Below are positions 8,807 through 17,099 of a stretch of 54,881 nucleotides of DNA, piece after piece. The stretch is from G020354785 sp964461435 (lineage in GTDB: Bacteria > Bacteroidota > Bacteroidia > Bacteroidales > UBA10428). The notes beneath the pieces were generated by a model that did not search any database, had not been told where the DNA came from, and saw nothing but the letters and a program-made list of their open reading frames with translations. The position numbers and the translations under genes were made by a program. The stretch lies in contig CAYWUI010000021.1 in assembly GCA_964461435.1 (NCBI GenBank), positions 1 to 54,881 of the forward strand, written 5' to 3'. Position 1 is the first letter of the stretch. Each line of letters starts with the position of its first letter.

Positions 8807-9322
8807 ATGAATAGGAATACAATTTTCTGGAGCCTGTTATTTATAGTATTTCTGACAAGTAGCGTGGAAGCCCAGGAGGAAAAATACATAAGCCTGTTTC
8901 TTTATAATTTCACAAAGCATTTTGACTGGCCTGAGGAATATAGTTCAGGTGATTTTGTAATTGATGTTATAGGGCATGAATCGGTATTTTTGAAATTAAA
9001 AGAACTAACTGCTGCAAAGAAGGTCGGGGGTCAGGATATTGTCATCAGGCACTATTCGGATGCTTCAATAATAGGGAAATGCCATATATTATTTGTCGGT
9101 TACTGGCATAGCAGATTTTTACCACAGATAATTGACATGGTAGAAAACAGGGCAACCCTTATTGTTACTGAGAAAGAAGGACTTATTAATGAAGGTTCAG
9201 CTATAAACTTTGTAATAAGGAATGGGACAATACAATTTGAATTTAAAAAGAGTAACGCTTTAAAATATGGGCTTAAGTTTGACCCGCAGATTGTTCAAAT
9301 GGCTGAAGTGGTATATGAATAG
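8807..9322 (+). CDS. YfiR-family (DUF4154) periplasmic protein
   Basis: A 171-residue exported protein with a signal peptide (residues 1-22, ending VEAQ) and the YfiR/DUF4154 pattern: KYISLFLYNFTKHFDWPEE at the start of the mature protein, a central GHESVFLKLKELT, HILFVGYWHS, and a C-terminal AINFVIRNGTIQFEFKKSNALKYGLKFD. In Pseudomonas YfiR is a periplasmic repressor of the diguanylate cyclase YfiN; no YfiN homologue lies nearby here, so the partner is more likely the OmpL47-repeat protein encoded immediately upstream. The ATG at 8803 is out of frame and runs into a stop, so 8807 is the start. The gene ends one base before the convergent serS, leaving no room for a dedicated terminator. Confidence 0.88.
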   Translation: MNRNTIFWSLLFIVFLTSSVEAQEEKYISLFLYNFTKHFDWPEEYSSGDFVIDVIGHESVFLKLKELTAAKKVGGQDIVIRHYSDASIIGKCHILFVGYWHSRFLPQIIDMVENRATLIVTEKEGLINEGSAINFVIRNGTIQFEFKKSNALKYGLKFDPQIVQMAEVVYE

Positions 9323-9323
9323 C

Positions 9324-10598
9324 TCAGCTTATATACTCAAATCCCGTATATTTTTTTAATATAGCCGGAATCCTTATTCCTGTTTCAGTTTGATTATTTT
9401 CCATCAGTGCGGCAACAATTCTTGGAAGAGCCAAAGCACTGCCGTTCAGCGTATGTGCAAGAATCGTACGTTTTGAACCTGGTTCCCTGATTCTCAGTTT
9501 AAGGCGGTTTGCCTGAAATGATTCAAAGTTGGATACAGAACTCACTTCAAGCCACTTTTCCTGTGCGGCAGAAAAAACCTCGAAATCATAGGTAAGAGCA
9601 GAAGAGAACCCCATATCTCCACCACACAGCCGTACAATACGGTATGGGAGTTCCAGCTGATTAACGAGGGTTTCAACATGGGCAACCATCTCCTCCAATG
9701 TTTCATATGATTTTTCAGGATGTTGAATCTGGACAATTTCAACTTTATCAAACTGGTGAACACGGTTTAATCCTCTGACATCTTTGCCGTATGAACCGGC
9801 CTCACGCCTGAAACAAGGTGTATATGACGTATTTTTAACCGGTAAATCTTCAGAATTCAATATCAGGTCACGATATAAATTAGTAACAGGAACTTCAGCA
9901 GTAGGAATAAGATAATAGTTATCCGAGGGTATGTGATACATTAATCCTTCCTTATCAGGTAACTGCCCGGTTCCGAATCCCGATTCTTCATTAACCAGAA
10001 GGGGTGGCAGGTATTCAAGATAACCTGCATTTTCATTTTCATCCAGGAAGAAGTTTATTAATGCTCTTTGCAGCTTTGCCCCTTTACCTTTATATACAGG
10101 GAAGCCTGCCCCGGTTATTTTATTTCCCAGTTCAAAATCAATTAAATCATACTTTTTTGCTAAATCCCAATGAGCTAAAGCTTTAAAGTTAAATCTGGGC
10201 ATTTCTCCTCCTGACCTGATAATTTCATTATTCTCCGGTCCTGTGCCACCTTGAACTGACTTATGGGGAATATTTGGAATTTGTTTTAAAAGTTCAATAA
10301 GATCAGACTGAGCGCGTGTAAATCCAAGGTTTAGCTCTTTAATTTCTTCTTTTAATTTTAATGTCTTTTCACGAATTGCCTGTGCCTGTTTGTCATTTTT
10401 ATTTTTAATCAATATTCCTATTTCTTTTGAAAGAGCATTAAGTTCTGCCTGTTTTGAATCCTGGTTTTTCTGAATATTCCTTCTGTATTCATCAGCTTCA
10501 AGTACCTTATCAATAATATCATCGGCATTAAAACCCCTGATTCTCAACCTCTCAATGGTCTTTTCCCTGTTTTCACGGATATGATTAATTGTAAGCAT
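9324..10598 (-). CDS. serS: Seryl-tRNA synthetase
   Basis: Charges tRNA-Ser with serine. The 424-residue class II enzyme has the N-terminal tRNA-binding coiled coil (residues about 30-105, rich in Lys, Glu and Leu), followed by the catalytic domain: TAEVPVTNLYRDLIL, motif 2 CFRREAGSYGKDVRGLNRVH, the serine-site stretch EVSSVSNFESFQANR, and motif 3 HTLNGSALALPRIVAALMEN. Length and start are standard (MLTINHIRENREKTIERL). It is transcribed toward the YfiR gene and is separated from rpmA upstream by a strong terminator, so serS should have its own promoter in the short gap, but I see no exact consensus there. Confidence 0.98.
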   Translation of the reverse strand: MLTINHIRENREKTIERLRIRGFNADDIIDKVLEADEYRRNIQKNQDSKQAELNALSKEIGILIKNKNDKQAQAIREKTLKLKEEIKELNLGFTRAQSDLIELLKQIPNIPHKSVQGGTGPENNEIIRSGGEMPRFNFKALAHWDLAKKYDLIDFELGNKITGAGFPVYKGKGAKLQRALINFFLDENENAGYLEYLPPLLVNEESGFGTGQLPDKEGLMYHIPSDNYYLIPTAEVPVTNLYRDLILNSEDLPVKNTSYTPCFRREAGSYGKDVRGLNRVHQFDKVEIVQIQHPEKSYETLEEMVAHVETLVNQLELPYRIVRLCGGDMGFSSALTYDFEVFSAAQEKWLEVSSVSNFESFQANRLKLRIREPGSKRTILAHTLNGSALALPRIVAALMENNQTETGIRIPAILKKYTGFEYIS

Positions 10599-10641
10599 AT
10601 TTTTTATTAAAGAAGATTATCACTACAATATTAAATAAAAA

Positions 10642-10684
10642 ATCTCCTGTTTATTTGTTAGTATAAAAGAAATAAGCAGGAGAT
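10642..10684 (-). terminator. Intrinsic terminator of rplU-rpmA
   Basis: ATCTCCTGTTTATTT (10642-10656) and AAATAAGCAGGAGAT (10670-10684) form a 15-bp stem with one wobble and a 13-nt loop. Read on the minus strand the hairpin is followed directly by TTTTTTATTTAA, a proper U-tract, so it ends the rplU-rpmA transcript before serS. Confidence 0.85.
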
Positions 10685-10705
10685 CTGAATTATTTTGTAT
10701 AATAA

Positions 10706-10966
10706 TTAATTTGACCCGGGAACTATTGATACGAAAGATTTATTGTCTTTCTTTTTTTTAAATTCAACAGTACCATCAATAAGGGCAAATAATGTGTGGT
10801 CTTTTCCTATCCCAACGTTTTTGCCCGGATGGTGTTTTGTCCCTCTCTGACGAACAATAATGTTACCAGCTTTAGCAACCTGGCCACCAAACAGTTTGAT
10901 GCCCAGACGTTTGCTTTGCGATTCTCTTCCGTTTCGTGAACTACCCGCACCTTTTTTATGAGCCAT
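10706..10966 (-). CDS. rpmA: 50S ribosomal protein L27
   Basis: Component of the large subunit whose N-terminal tail approaches the peptidyl-transferase centre. The 86-residue sequence is canonical: MAHKKGAGSSRNGRESQSKR, then RQRGTKHHPGKNVGIGKDHTL. It begins directly with MAHKKG and does not carry the extra N-terminal peptide that is processed in Firmicutes. It follows rplU by 17 bp, the standard gene pair, and a strong hairpin terminator lies downstream. Confidence 0.98.
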   Translation of the reverse strand: MAHKKGAGSSRNGRESQSKRLGIKLFGGQVAKAGNIIVRQRGTKHHPGKNVGIGKDHTLFALIDGTVEFKKKKDNKSFVSIVPGSN

Positions 10967-10983
10967 TTTTTATTAATTTATAA

Positions 10984-11643
10984 TTAGTTATTTTTTTTAG
11001 TATTCCGCGATTTTGGCTGCTTACTGACTTTTGATTTGGCTGCTGAGGCCGGTTTCTTTTTGGCTTGTCCGGTTTTTCCCTGTTCCGCTTTTTTTGCTGC
11101 AGTTTTTGCCGCTCCTTCCTTCTTTGCTGCAGTTACTTTTTTTGGGGATCCTGTTTTTGCTTTTACTTTTTTTTCTGAAGGGAGATTGTCAGCTGTGGCC
11201 TTTTCAGCGGGTCTAACATCTTCTGTCTTCTTAATAGTTTCTTTTTCAAGGATCTTAACTTTAACAGCTTCTTTTTTTAACGGTATCTTCTTTTCATCCT
11301 CCTTCTCTCCTTTTGGTTCCCTGGCTGTTCTTTTTTCAGATATATCTTCAATCAATATCTCAGTTAAAAATTGTCTGTGCCCGTTTAATACTTTATATCC
11401 TTTTCTCCTTTTCTTTTTGAATACAATTATTTTTTTGTCTTTAAAGTGGGATAATATTTTACAGGTTACTACGGCATCTTTTAGATAAGGTGAACCGATT
11501 TTTACTTCTCCTCCATTATTTATAAATAATACTTTTTCAAGGTCGACCTTTGAACCTATTTCTCCGTTAATTCTATTTATATAGACTTTTTTGTCTTTTT
11601 CAACTTTGAATTGCTGTCCGGCTATATCAACTATTGCATACAT
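10984..11643 (-). CDS. rplU: 50S ribosomal protein L21 with long Lys/Ala-rich C-terminal tail
   Basis: Residues 1 to about 102 are an ordinary L21 (MYAIVDIAGQQFKV to FLTEILIEDI), an rRNA-binding protein of the large subunit. The remaining 117 residues form a low-complexity tail, first mixed-charge (Glu/Lys), then Lys/Ala/Pro-rich, finishing with KSRNTKKNN. The total of 219 residues is about twice the usual length. The tail has no recognisable domain and should be disordered and strongly basic toward the end, so it may bind RNA, a neighbouring ribosome or another factor. The frame is intact up to a normal stop and the codon pattern is unbroken, so this is a real extension and not a frameshift. 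First gene of the rplU-rpmA operon. Confidence 0.95.
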   Translation of the reverse strand: MYAIVDIAGQQFKVEKDKKVYINRINGEIGSKVDLEKVLFINNGGEVKIGSPYLKDAVVTCKILSHFKDKKIIVFKKKRRKGYKVLNGHRQFLTEILIEDISEKRTAREPKGEKEDEKKIPLKKEAVKVKILEKETIKKTEDVRPAEKATADNLPSEKKVKAKTGSPKKVTAAKKEGAAKTAAKKAEQGKTGQAKKKPASAAKSKVSKQPKSRNTKKNN

Positions 11644-11680
11644 CGATTTAATATATCAACAGGTTTAAAACTTGGGTTTG

Positions 11681-11711
11681 CAAAATTATAAAAGTTTAGG
11701 TGAACTGCAAA
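11681..11711 (-). promoter_or_regulatory. Promoter of rplU-rpmA (Bacteroidota -33/-7 type)
   Basis: On the minus strand TTTG (11708-11711) and TAATTTTG (11681-11688) are separated by exactly 19 nt, a full match to the phylum consensus TTTG-N19-TAnnTTTG. Predicted transcription start near 11674 gives a leader of about 30 nt. Confidence 0.72.
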
Positions 11712-11846
11712 CAAATACATTCATTTATTTTATAAATGTCTGATAATTTTAAGATTGTATAAAACAGGATATATTATGATTACAGGCAGGTTTATGCTTA
11801 TACCATATTATATTACGCCTAATCTGCAAATAAATAAGTATTTAAT

Positions 11847-11854
11847 TATATTTG
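11847..11854 (+). promoter_or_regulatory. Possible -7 element for the DUF151 gene
   Basis: TATATTTG matches TAnnTTTG and lies about 50 bp before the ATG at 11903; the -33 position shows only TCTG (11823-11826). Confidence 0.38.
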
Positions 11855-11902
11855 TATATAATTTAAAGCATTTGATAAAAATTACCTGAACTTGTGTAGC
11901 GA

Positions 11903-12511
11903 ATGAGTAAGATTAAACTAAATGTACTTGGAATATCATATAGTCAGACTCAAACCGGGGCTTATGCACTGGTATTGGCCGAGGAAAACGGGAAAAGGAG
12001 AATACCGATTATAGTTGGTGGTTTTGAAGCTCAGGCTATTGCCATTCAGCTGGAAGGACTTAAACCGCCAAGACCTTTAACACATGATCTGTTTCTTAAC
12101 TTTGCAAGAACATTTAAAGTCAACTTGTTGGAGGTTACGGTCTATAAACTTGAAGAAGGTGTATTTTATTCAAAGCTCACATGTGATAATGGAAGACAAA
12201 TAATCGAAATTGATGCCAGAACATCGGACGCAATAGCGTTAGCTTTACGTTTCAAATGTCCTATTTATACAACAGAGGAAATAATGCGAAAATCAGGTAT
12301 CATTTTGGATTTTGAAAAAGAAACTCAACCGCGGTCCAAATCGGAGCCGGTTGCCAGGAAGATGCGTGTTGAGGATGATATACCCAATGAGGAACTTAAT
12401 AAAATAAGTTCACAAGAGCTAAAAGCACTTTTGGATGAGGCAATTAAAGAAGAGAATTATGAAAGGGCATCTTTAATAAGGGACGAGATTAACCGGCGGA
12501 AAAATAAATAA
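11903..12511 (+). CDS. Bifunctional nuclease domain protein (DUF151) with C-terminal UVR motif
   Basis: The 202-residue protein has a DUF151/bifunctional nuclease domain in residues 1 to about 135 (VLGISYSQTQTGAYALVLAE, RRIPIIVGGFEAQAIAI, then IDARTSDAIALALRFKCPIY). Plant and bacterial members have been described as RNase/DNase proteins. The C-terminus carries a UVR-type helical hairpin (SSQELKALLDEAIKEENYERA to RDEINRR), the motif by which UvrB and UvrC contact each other, suggesting protein-protein interaction. Linker residues 135-165 are charged. Monocistronic, divergent from rplU and followed by a 500-bp gap. The biochemical role in this organism is not established by the sequence. Confidence 0.9.
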   Translation: MSKIKLNVLGISYSQTQTGAYALVLAEENGKRRIPIIVGGFEAQAIAIQLEGLKPPRPLTHDLFLNFARTFKVNLLEVTVYKLEEGVFYSKLTCDNGRQIIEIDARTSDAIALALRFKCPIYTTEEIMRKSGIILDFEKETQPRSKSEPVARKMRVEDDIPNEELNKISSQELKALLDEAIKEENYERASLIRDEINRRKNK

Positions 12512-13014
12512 AGCAATCTTGTTAAAGGCCTTTTCTTATTACAATTTATAGGGTATTAATATTACATAGACCTTAGCAGATCATAAAAATATATATTTAA
12601 TTAAAAATAAAACAACCAGATAATAAGCTGTATTAATCTGCTTAATTTAAACTATACTTCAAAATTTCGGTTTAAGGCTAAACTATTATTTCTTATTACA
12701 GGTTATAAAGTATTACCAATTGATGCGTGAAGAAACCTAAATTGGAAAGCCTGTTGTATTTGTAAATTACAAGAGAATATGCCGGGATTTGTAATAATAC
12801 TATATGCAATATATTTCACAAAGCAGATATATAAAAATGAATTTTAATTATGATGAGAAATCGGAGTAACTTTTTAAATATTTATACGTTTATATAAATC
12901 ACTATAACATAGTTAGTTAATTAATTACAAATTGTATAAGATGCACAATAATTAGATATGATTGTTTTAAGAAATAATTATATTTACTAATGATTTATAA
13001 TATTAGTCCGTATA
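12512..13014. other. 503-bp AT-rich intergenic region with a weak direct repeat
   Basis: No convincing ORF, RNA gene or consensus promoter is visible. It contains an imperfect direct repeat: TTCTTATTACA-nn-TTATA-nn-GTATTA at 12533-12558 and again at 12690-12715 (22 of 26 identical). The palindrome AAAGGCCTTT just after the upstream stop is too compact to be a hairpin terminator. The length suggests regulatory input for the sensor kinase downstream. Confidence 0.4.
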
Positions 13015-16000
13015 ATGGCGACTAAAAAGAAATATCAGGATATTGAAAAGGAAATAAAGAAACTTGAAAGAGAGAAGGCCTTATATTTGATTGATATTGA
13101 GAAATACCAGTCTTTATTTAATAATTCGCCGCTGGGTGTATTTCAGGCAACAATAGAAGGGAAGTATATTGAAATAAACAGTGCATTTTCCAGGCTGCTG
13201 GGATATGACAGTCCCGAAGAAGCCGTAAATTCTGTAAAAGATATATCATCGCAGATATATACTATTCCGGGTGAGAGGGGAAATCTGATTAGAGAACTAA
13301 TAAAAAGAAATAATATTATCAGTCATGAAACCTATTTCAGAAGAAAAGACAATTCAACATTTCCCGTAAATCTAAGTCTGAAACTTGTTTATGACGAACA
13401 GAACAAGCCATTATATGTTGCAGGTACCGTTGAAGATATTTCTAAGAGAAAAAAAACGGAGGAATTATTGCTGCAGGACAGGAATCAACTTAGAATATTA
13501 ATAGATAATATACCGGATTACATTTACCTTAAAGATGCCAATGGCAGGTTTATCATTGCTAATAAAGCTTTTATCGGATTAGTTAAAGCAAAGTCTGCGG
13601 ACGAGCTCATTGGAAAAACAGGGTTAGATAATATTCAAAATGAATTTGCCGCTAATTTTTTAAAAGATGATAAAGAAACCCTTGATGACGGGATACCTGT
13701 AATTAATAAAGAAGAAAGGGGATATGTCGGTCACCTTGGGAAAGTATTATATGCCTACACTTCGAAAATTCCTCTTAAAGACAGACGGAGCAATATTAAT
13801 GGATTAATTGGCATTGGACGGAATATTACAGATTTAAAAATAGCAGAACAGCAGATTATTGATAATCAGGCTAACTTAACAGCAGTAATCGAAAGCACCA
13901 GGAATTCCATATGGTCAGTTGACAGGAATTTCAGATTAACAACATTAAACACCTATTTTAAAAAGTTCTTTAAGACATTCTTCAGGAAAGATATAAGCAT
14001 TGGGTTAAATATATTAGAAGTGTTGCCTGAAAAAGAAAAACAAAAGTGGGAAGAAATATATAGAAGAGCACTTATGGGAGAACAGCTGATACAGGAATTC
14101 ATTTATAATAAAAACAGAGCAAAAATATATTTTGAAAATTTTATTAATCCCATAATTGATAAACACAACAATATTACGGGCGTAACGGTTTTTTCAACAA
14201 ACATTACTGAAAGGAAAACAGCTGAATATGCGATAAAAGAAAGTGAGGAGAGATTCAGGCAACTGGCTGAGAATTCAAATGTTGTATTTGTCCTTACAGG
14301 TAAGAATAATATTCTTTATGCCAATCCTGCTTTTGAGAGAATTTATGGCTGGAAAGTTGAGGAGCTTATAAAAAATCCATCCCTGCTTGAAGACTGTATT
14401 CATCCTGATGATAAGGAGAAGTACATACAATACAGAAAGAAAGAACTTACAGATAAATCAGGGATGGATCAGCAGTATCAAATAATCGATGCTAAAGGAG
14501 TAATAAAAAAGGTATGGACCAGAAGATTTCCGGTGTTCAATAACAGAGGCAGTGTATACCGTTATGTGTCGGTAATAAATGATATTACTGAACAAAGGGA
14601 ACTTGAGTCAACGATTTTAAAGACCAAAACACAGCAAAAAGCTATACTTGACAATATTCCTCATTTAGCATGGCTGAAAGATAATGAAGGCAGGTACATT
14701 TCAGTTAATGAGTCTTTTGCTTTGTATCATAACATAAATGCATCAGAGATTATCGGAAAGACTGATCATGATTTGTACTCTAAAGAGCTGGCAGATAAGT
14801 ACCATAAGAATGATATAGAAGTTATGCAAAGTGGTAAAAGGCAGCTTGTTGAAGAAGTCAAGAGTACACGCAAAGGCAAGCAATGGATTGAAACATTTAA
14901 AACGCCGATATTCAATGAACAGGGTAAATTAATCGGCATTACCGGCATATCATGGGATATAACTGACCGTAAGAAAATGGAGGGCACAATCAAAGAGAAT
15001 GAAGAGCACTTCCGTGAATTATTGCAAAATTCTTCTGATGCCATATCCATACTTGATAAAAAAGGCAAAATAATCTTCGAAAGCGCATTAAGAAACAAAA
15101 TATTTGATTTTTCAATAAAAGAACTTTTAAATAAACCAATATTTGATATTGTCCACCCTGATGATATTGGATATTTTAAGGAATTCTTTAATGAAGTTCT
15201 TAAGAATCCACGCAAGCAAATAAAAAGGGAGTATCGTTGTCTTCACAAGAATAAGAAATGGATTTATGTAGAGAGTATTTTTTCCAATCAGCTTGACAAC
15301 CCGTCAATAAACGGGATTATTGTTAATTCACGAGATATATCTGAAAGAAAGATGGGAGAGCTAAAGGAAAGAGTTTACCATGATAACTTAATATTCCTAA
15401 GTAATTCTGCTCTCGACCTTTTGGGGATCTCTTCAAAAGATGATATTTATAAATATATTTCTGAAAAGTTATATAATTTCCTCGAAAATGCAGTAGTGAT
15501 TGTTACATCGTACAGGGAAAAGGACGAAAAGTATTGCGTTGAATACGTATCGGGGTTAATGGACAATAAACTTAAAATAAAAAGTATCCTGGGCAGGAAT
15601 CCCGAAGGTATAGTATTTTCAATAAGTAAAGATATATCAAATATTAGTATTGCGGGTACAGTTATTACACTGAAAGAAGAGCTCCTGGTTAAAAATTTCA
15701 ATAAAGAAAATATGCAAAAGCTGGAGGATGTTAAGGAGGCCATAAAGGGGCATAAGCTATATAATATAACATTAGCCAGGCATAATAAGTTATTGGGCAA
15801 TATTACTATTCTTACACTAAATAAGAGCATTATTAAGTTTAAGCATATTATTGAAACGTTTGTGCACCAGGTATCGGTAGCGTTGCACAGAAGCCAGTTG
15901 GAATACGAACTTATTATGGCCAAGGAAAAGGCAGAGGAATCAGATAAGCTTAAGACAGCTTTTTTAGCAAATATGTCTCACGAGATAAGAACACCTATGA

Positions 16001-17067
16001 ACGGCATACTCGGTTTTGCAGAAATGCTGAATGATGATAACCTGAGCATGGTGGACAGAAAGAAATACCTTGACATCATCAATAATAACGGAAAGATGTT
16101 GATAAGCCTCATTGATGATATAATTGATTTTGCCAAGATTGAAGCGGGACAGATAAAAGTTGTACAAAGTGACTTTTCTTTAAACTCACTATTAATGCAG
16201 GTTCATTCATCTTTCTTATCCGAAAGTCTCAAAAAGGAGAAATCCAATGTTAAATTGATATTAAAAAAGGCTTTCGATAATGATAATTGTTATATAAAAT
16301 CTGATCCTAACCGCATACGACAGATATTAACTAATCTTATCAGCAATTCATTTAAGTTTACTAATGATGGATTTATTGAATTTGGATATGTGCTTGCCAA
16401 TAAAAACAAGTTAATGTTTTATGTCAAAGACACCGGAATTGGCATTCCTCCCAGGAAGTTAAAGGTAATTTTTGAAAGATTTATTCAGGCAGATAGTTCA
16501 CCTACAAGGAAGTACGGGGGTTCGGGTTTGGGACTGGCAATATCCAGGGGGCTGGTTGATTTGCTGGGTGGAAGGATGTGGGCCGAATCTGATGCAGGAA
16601 AAGGGTCGACATTCTATTTTACAGTTCCTTTTTTGGCTACTAAAAAGGTAGTTGAGGAAGAGCATAAGGTAAAACTGAGAACAGACTATAAATGGGAAGG
16701 TAAATTATTTCTGATTGCTGAAGATGATAAGTTTAGTTACAAATTTCTGGAAGGATTCCTAAAGCAGACCAAAGCTGAAATACTTCATGCTGTTGACGGG
16801 CGCCAGGCTGTTGAGCTTTGTATGAAAAATAAAAAAATTGACCTTGTGTTAATGGATATTCAAATGCCTGAAATGAATGGTTTGGAAGCTACTGAGGAAA
16901 TAAAAAAGTATAATAAACACATTCCTATTATTGCCCAAACTGCAAATGCCATAACAGAAGAAAGGCAAAAGTGTTTGAATGCCGGTTGTGATGATTTTGT
17001 AACTAAGCCCGTTAATATTAATGAGTTATATTCGAAAATAGACAGGTGGCTTTCAGTAAAAGGCTAG
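13015..17067 (+). CDS. Soluble hybrid histidine kinase with six PAS domains, GAF-like region and receiver
   Basis: A 1350-residue sensor kinase. Domain order by sequence pattern: PAS 1 (about 30-145), PAS 2 (157-275), PAS 3 (287-400), PAS 4 (411-525), PAS 5 (536-655), PAS 6 (665-780), most ending with a D-I-S/T-x-R-K type exit; a GAF-like segment (790-960); HisKA with phospho-acceptor His989 in MSHEIRTPMNG; HATPase with DTGIGIP and GGSGLGLAISRGL (about 1092-1208); and a receiver (1231-1348) with phospho-acceptor Asp1281 in VLMDIQMPEMNG. No transmembrane or signal segment is present, so it senses cytosolic cues such as redox state, ligands or light. There is no separate response regulator nearby, so output passes through the fused receiver or a distant phosphotransfer protein. 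The glycosyltransferase gene begins 33 bp downstream. Confidence 0.95.
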   Translation: MATKKKYQDIEKEIKKLEREKALYLIDIEKYQSLFNNSPLGVFQATIEGKYIEINSAFSRLLGYDSPEEAVNSVKDISSQIYTIPGERGNLIRELIKRNNIISHETYFRRKDNSTFPVNLSLKLVYDEQNKPLYVAGTVEDISKRKKTEELLLQDRNQLRILIDNIPDYIYLKDANGRFIIANKAFIGLVKAKSADELIGKTGLDNIQNEFAANFLKDDKETLDDGIPVINKEERGYVGHLGKVLYAYTSKIPLKDRRSNINGLIGIGRNITDLKIAEQQIIDNQANLTAVIESTRNSIWSVDRNFRLTTLNTYFKKFFKTFFRKDISIGLNILEVLPEKEKQKWEEIYRRALMGEQLIQEFIYNKNRAKIYFENFINPIIDKHNNITGVTVFSTNITERKTAEYAIKESEERFRQLAENSNVVFVLTGKNNILYANPAFERIYGWKVEELIKNPSLLEDCIHPDDKEKYIQYRKKELTDKSGMDQQYQIIDAKGVIKKVWTRRFPVFNNRGSVYRYVSVINDITEQRELESTILKTKTQQKAILDNIPHLAWLKDNEGRYISVNESFALYHNINASEIIGKTDHDLYSKELADKYHKNDIEVMQSGKRQLVEEVKSTRKGKQWIETFKTPIFNEQGKLIGITGISWDITDRKKMEGTIKENEEHFRELLQNSSDAISILDKKGKIIFESALRNKIFDFSIKELLNKPIFDIVHPDDIGYFKEFFNEVLKNPRKQIKREYRCLHKNKKWIYVESIFSNQLDNPSINGIIVNSRDISERKMGELKERVYHDNLIFLSNSALDLLGISSKDDIYKYISEKLYNFLENAVVIVTSYREKDEKYCVEYVSGLMDNKLKIKSILGRNPEGIVFSISKDISNISIAGTVITLKEELLVKNFNKENMQKLEDVKEAIKGHKLYNITLARHNKLLGNITILTLNKSIIKFKHIIETFVHQVSVALHRSQLEYELIMAKEKAEESDKLKTAFLANMSHEIRTPMNGILGFAEMLNDDNLSMVDRKKYLDIINNNGKMLISLIDDIIDFAKIEAGQIKVVQSDFSLNSLLMQVHSSFLSESLKKEKSNVKLILKKAFDNDNCYIKSDPNRIRQILTNLISNSFKFTNDGFIEFGYVLANKNKLMFYVKDTGIGIPPRKLKVIFERFIQADSSPTRKYGGSGLGLAISRGLVDLLGGRMWAESDAGKGSTFYFTVPFLATKKVVEEEHKVKLRTDYKWEGKLFLIAEDDKFSYKFLEGFLKQTKAEILHAVDGRQAVELCMKNKKIDLVLMDIQMPEMNGLEATEEIKKYNKHIPIIAQTANAITEERQKCLNAGCDDFVTKPVNINELYSKIDRWLSVKG

Positions 17068-17099
17068 TACGTACTCCCGGTTACCTTTAATATTTTTAT

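Noticed and set aside
11036..11488. Plus-strand frames of 150 and 61 codons opposite rplU
   Set aside because: They are the antisense of the Lys/Ala-rich L21 tail, which automatically yields long Phe/Leu/Ala-rich open frames.
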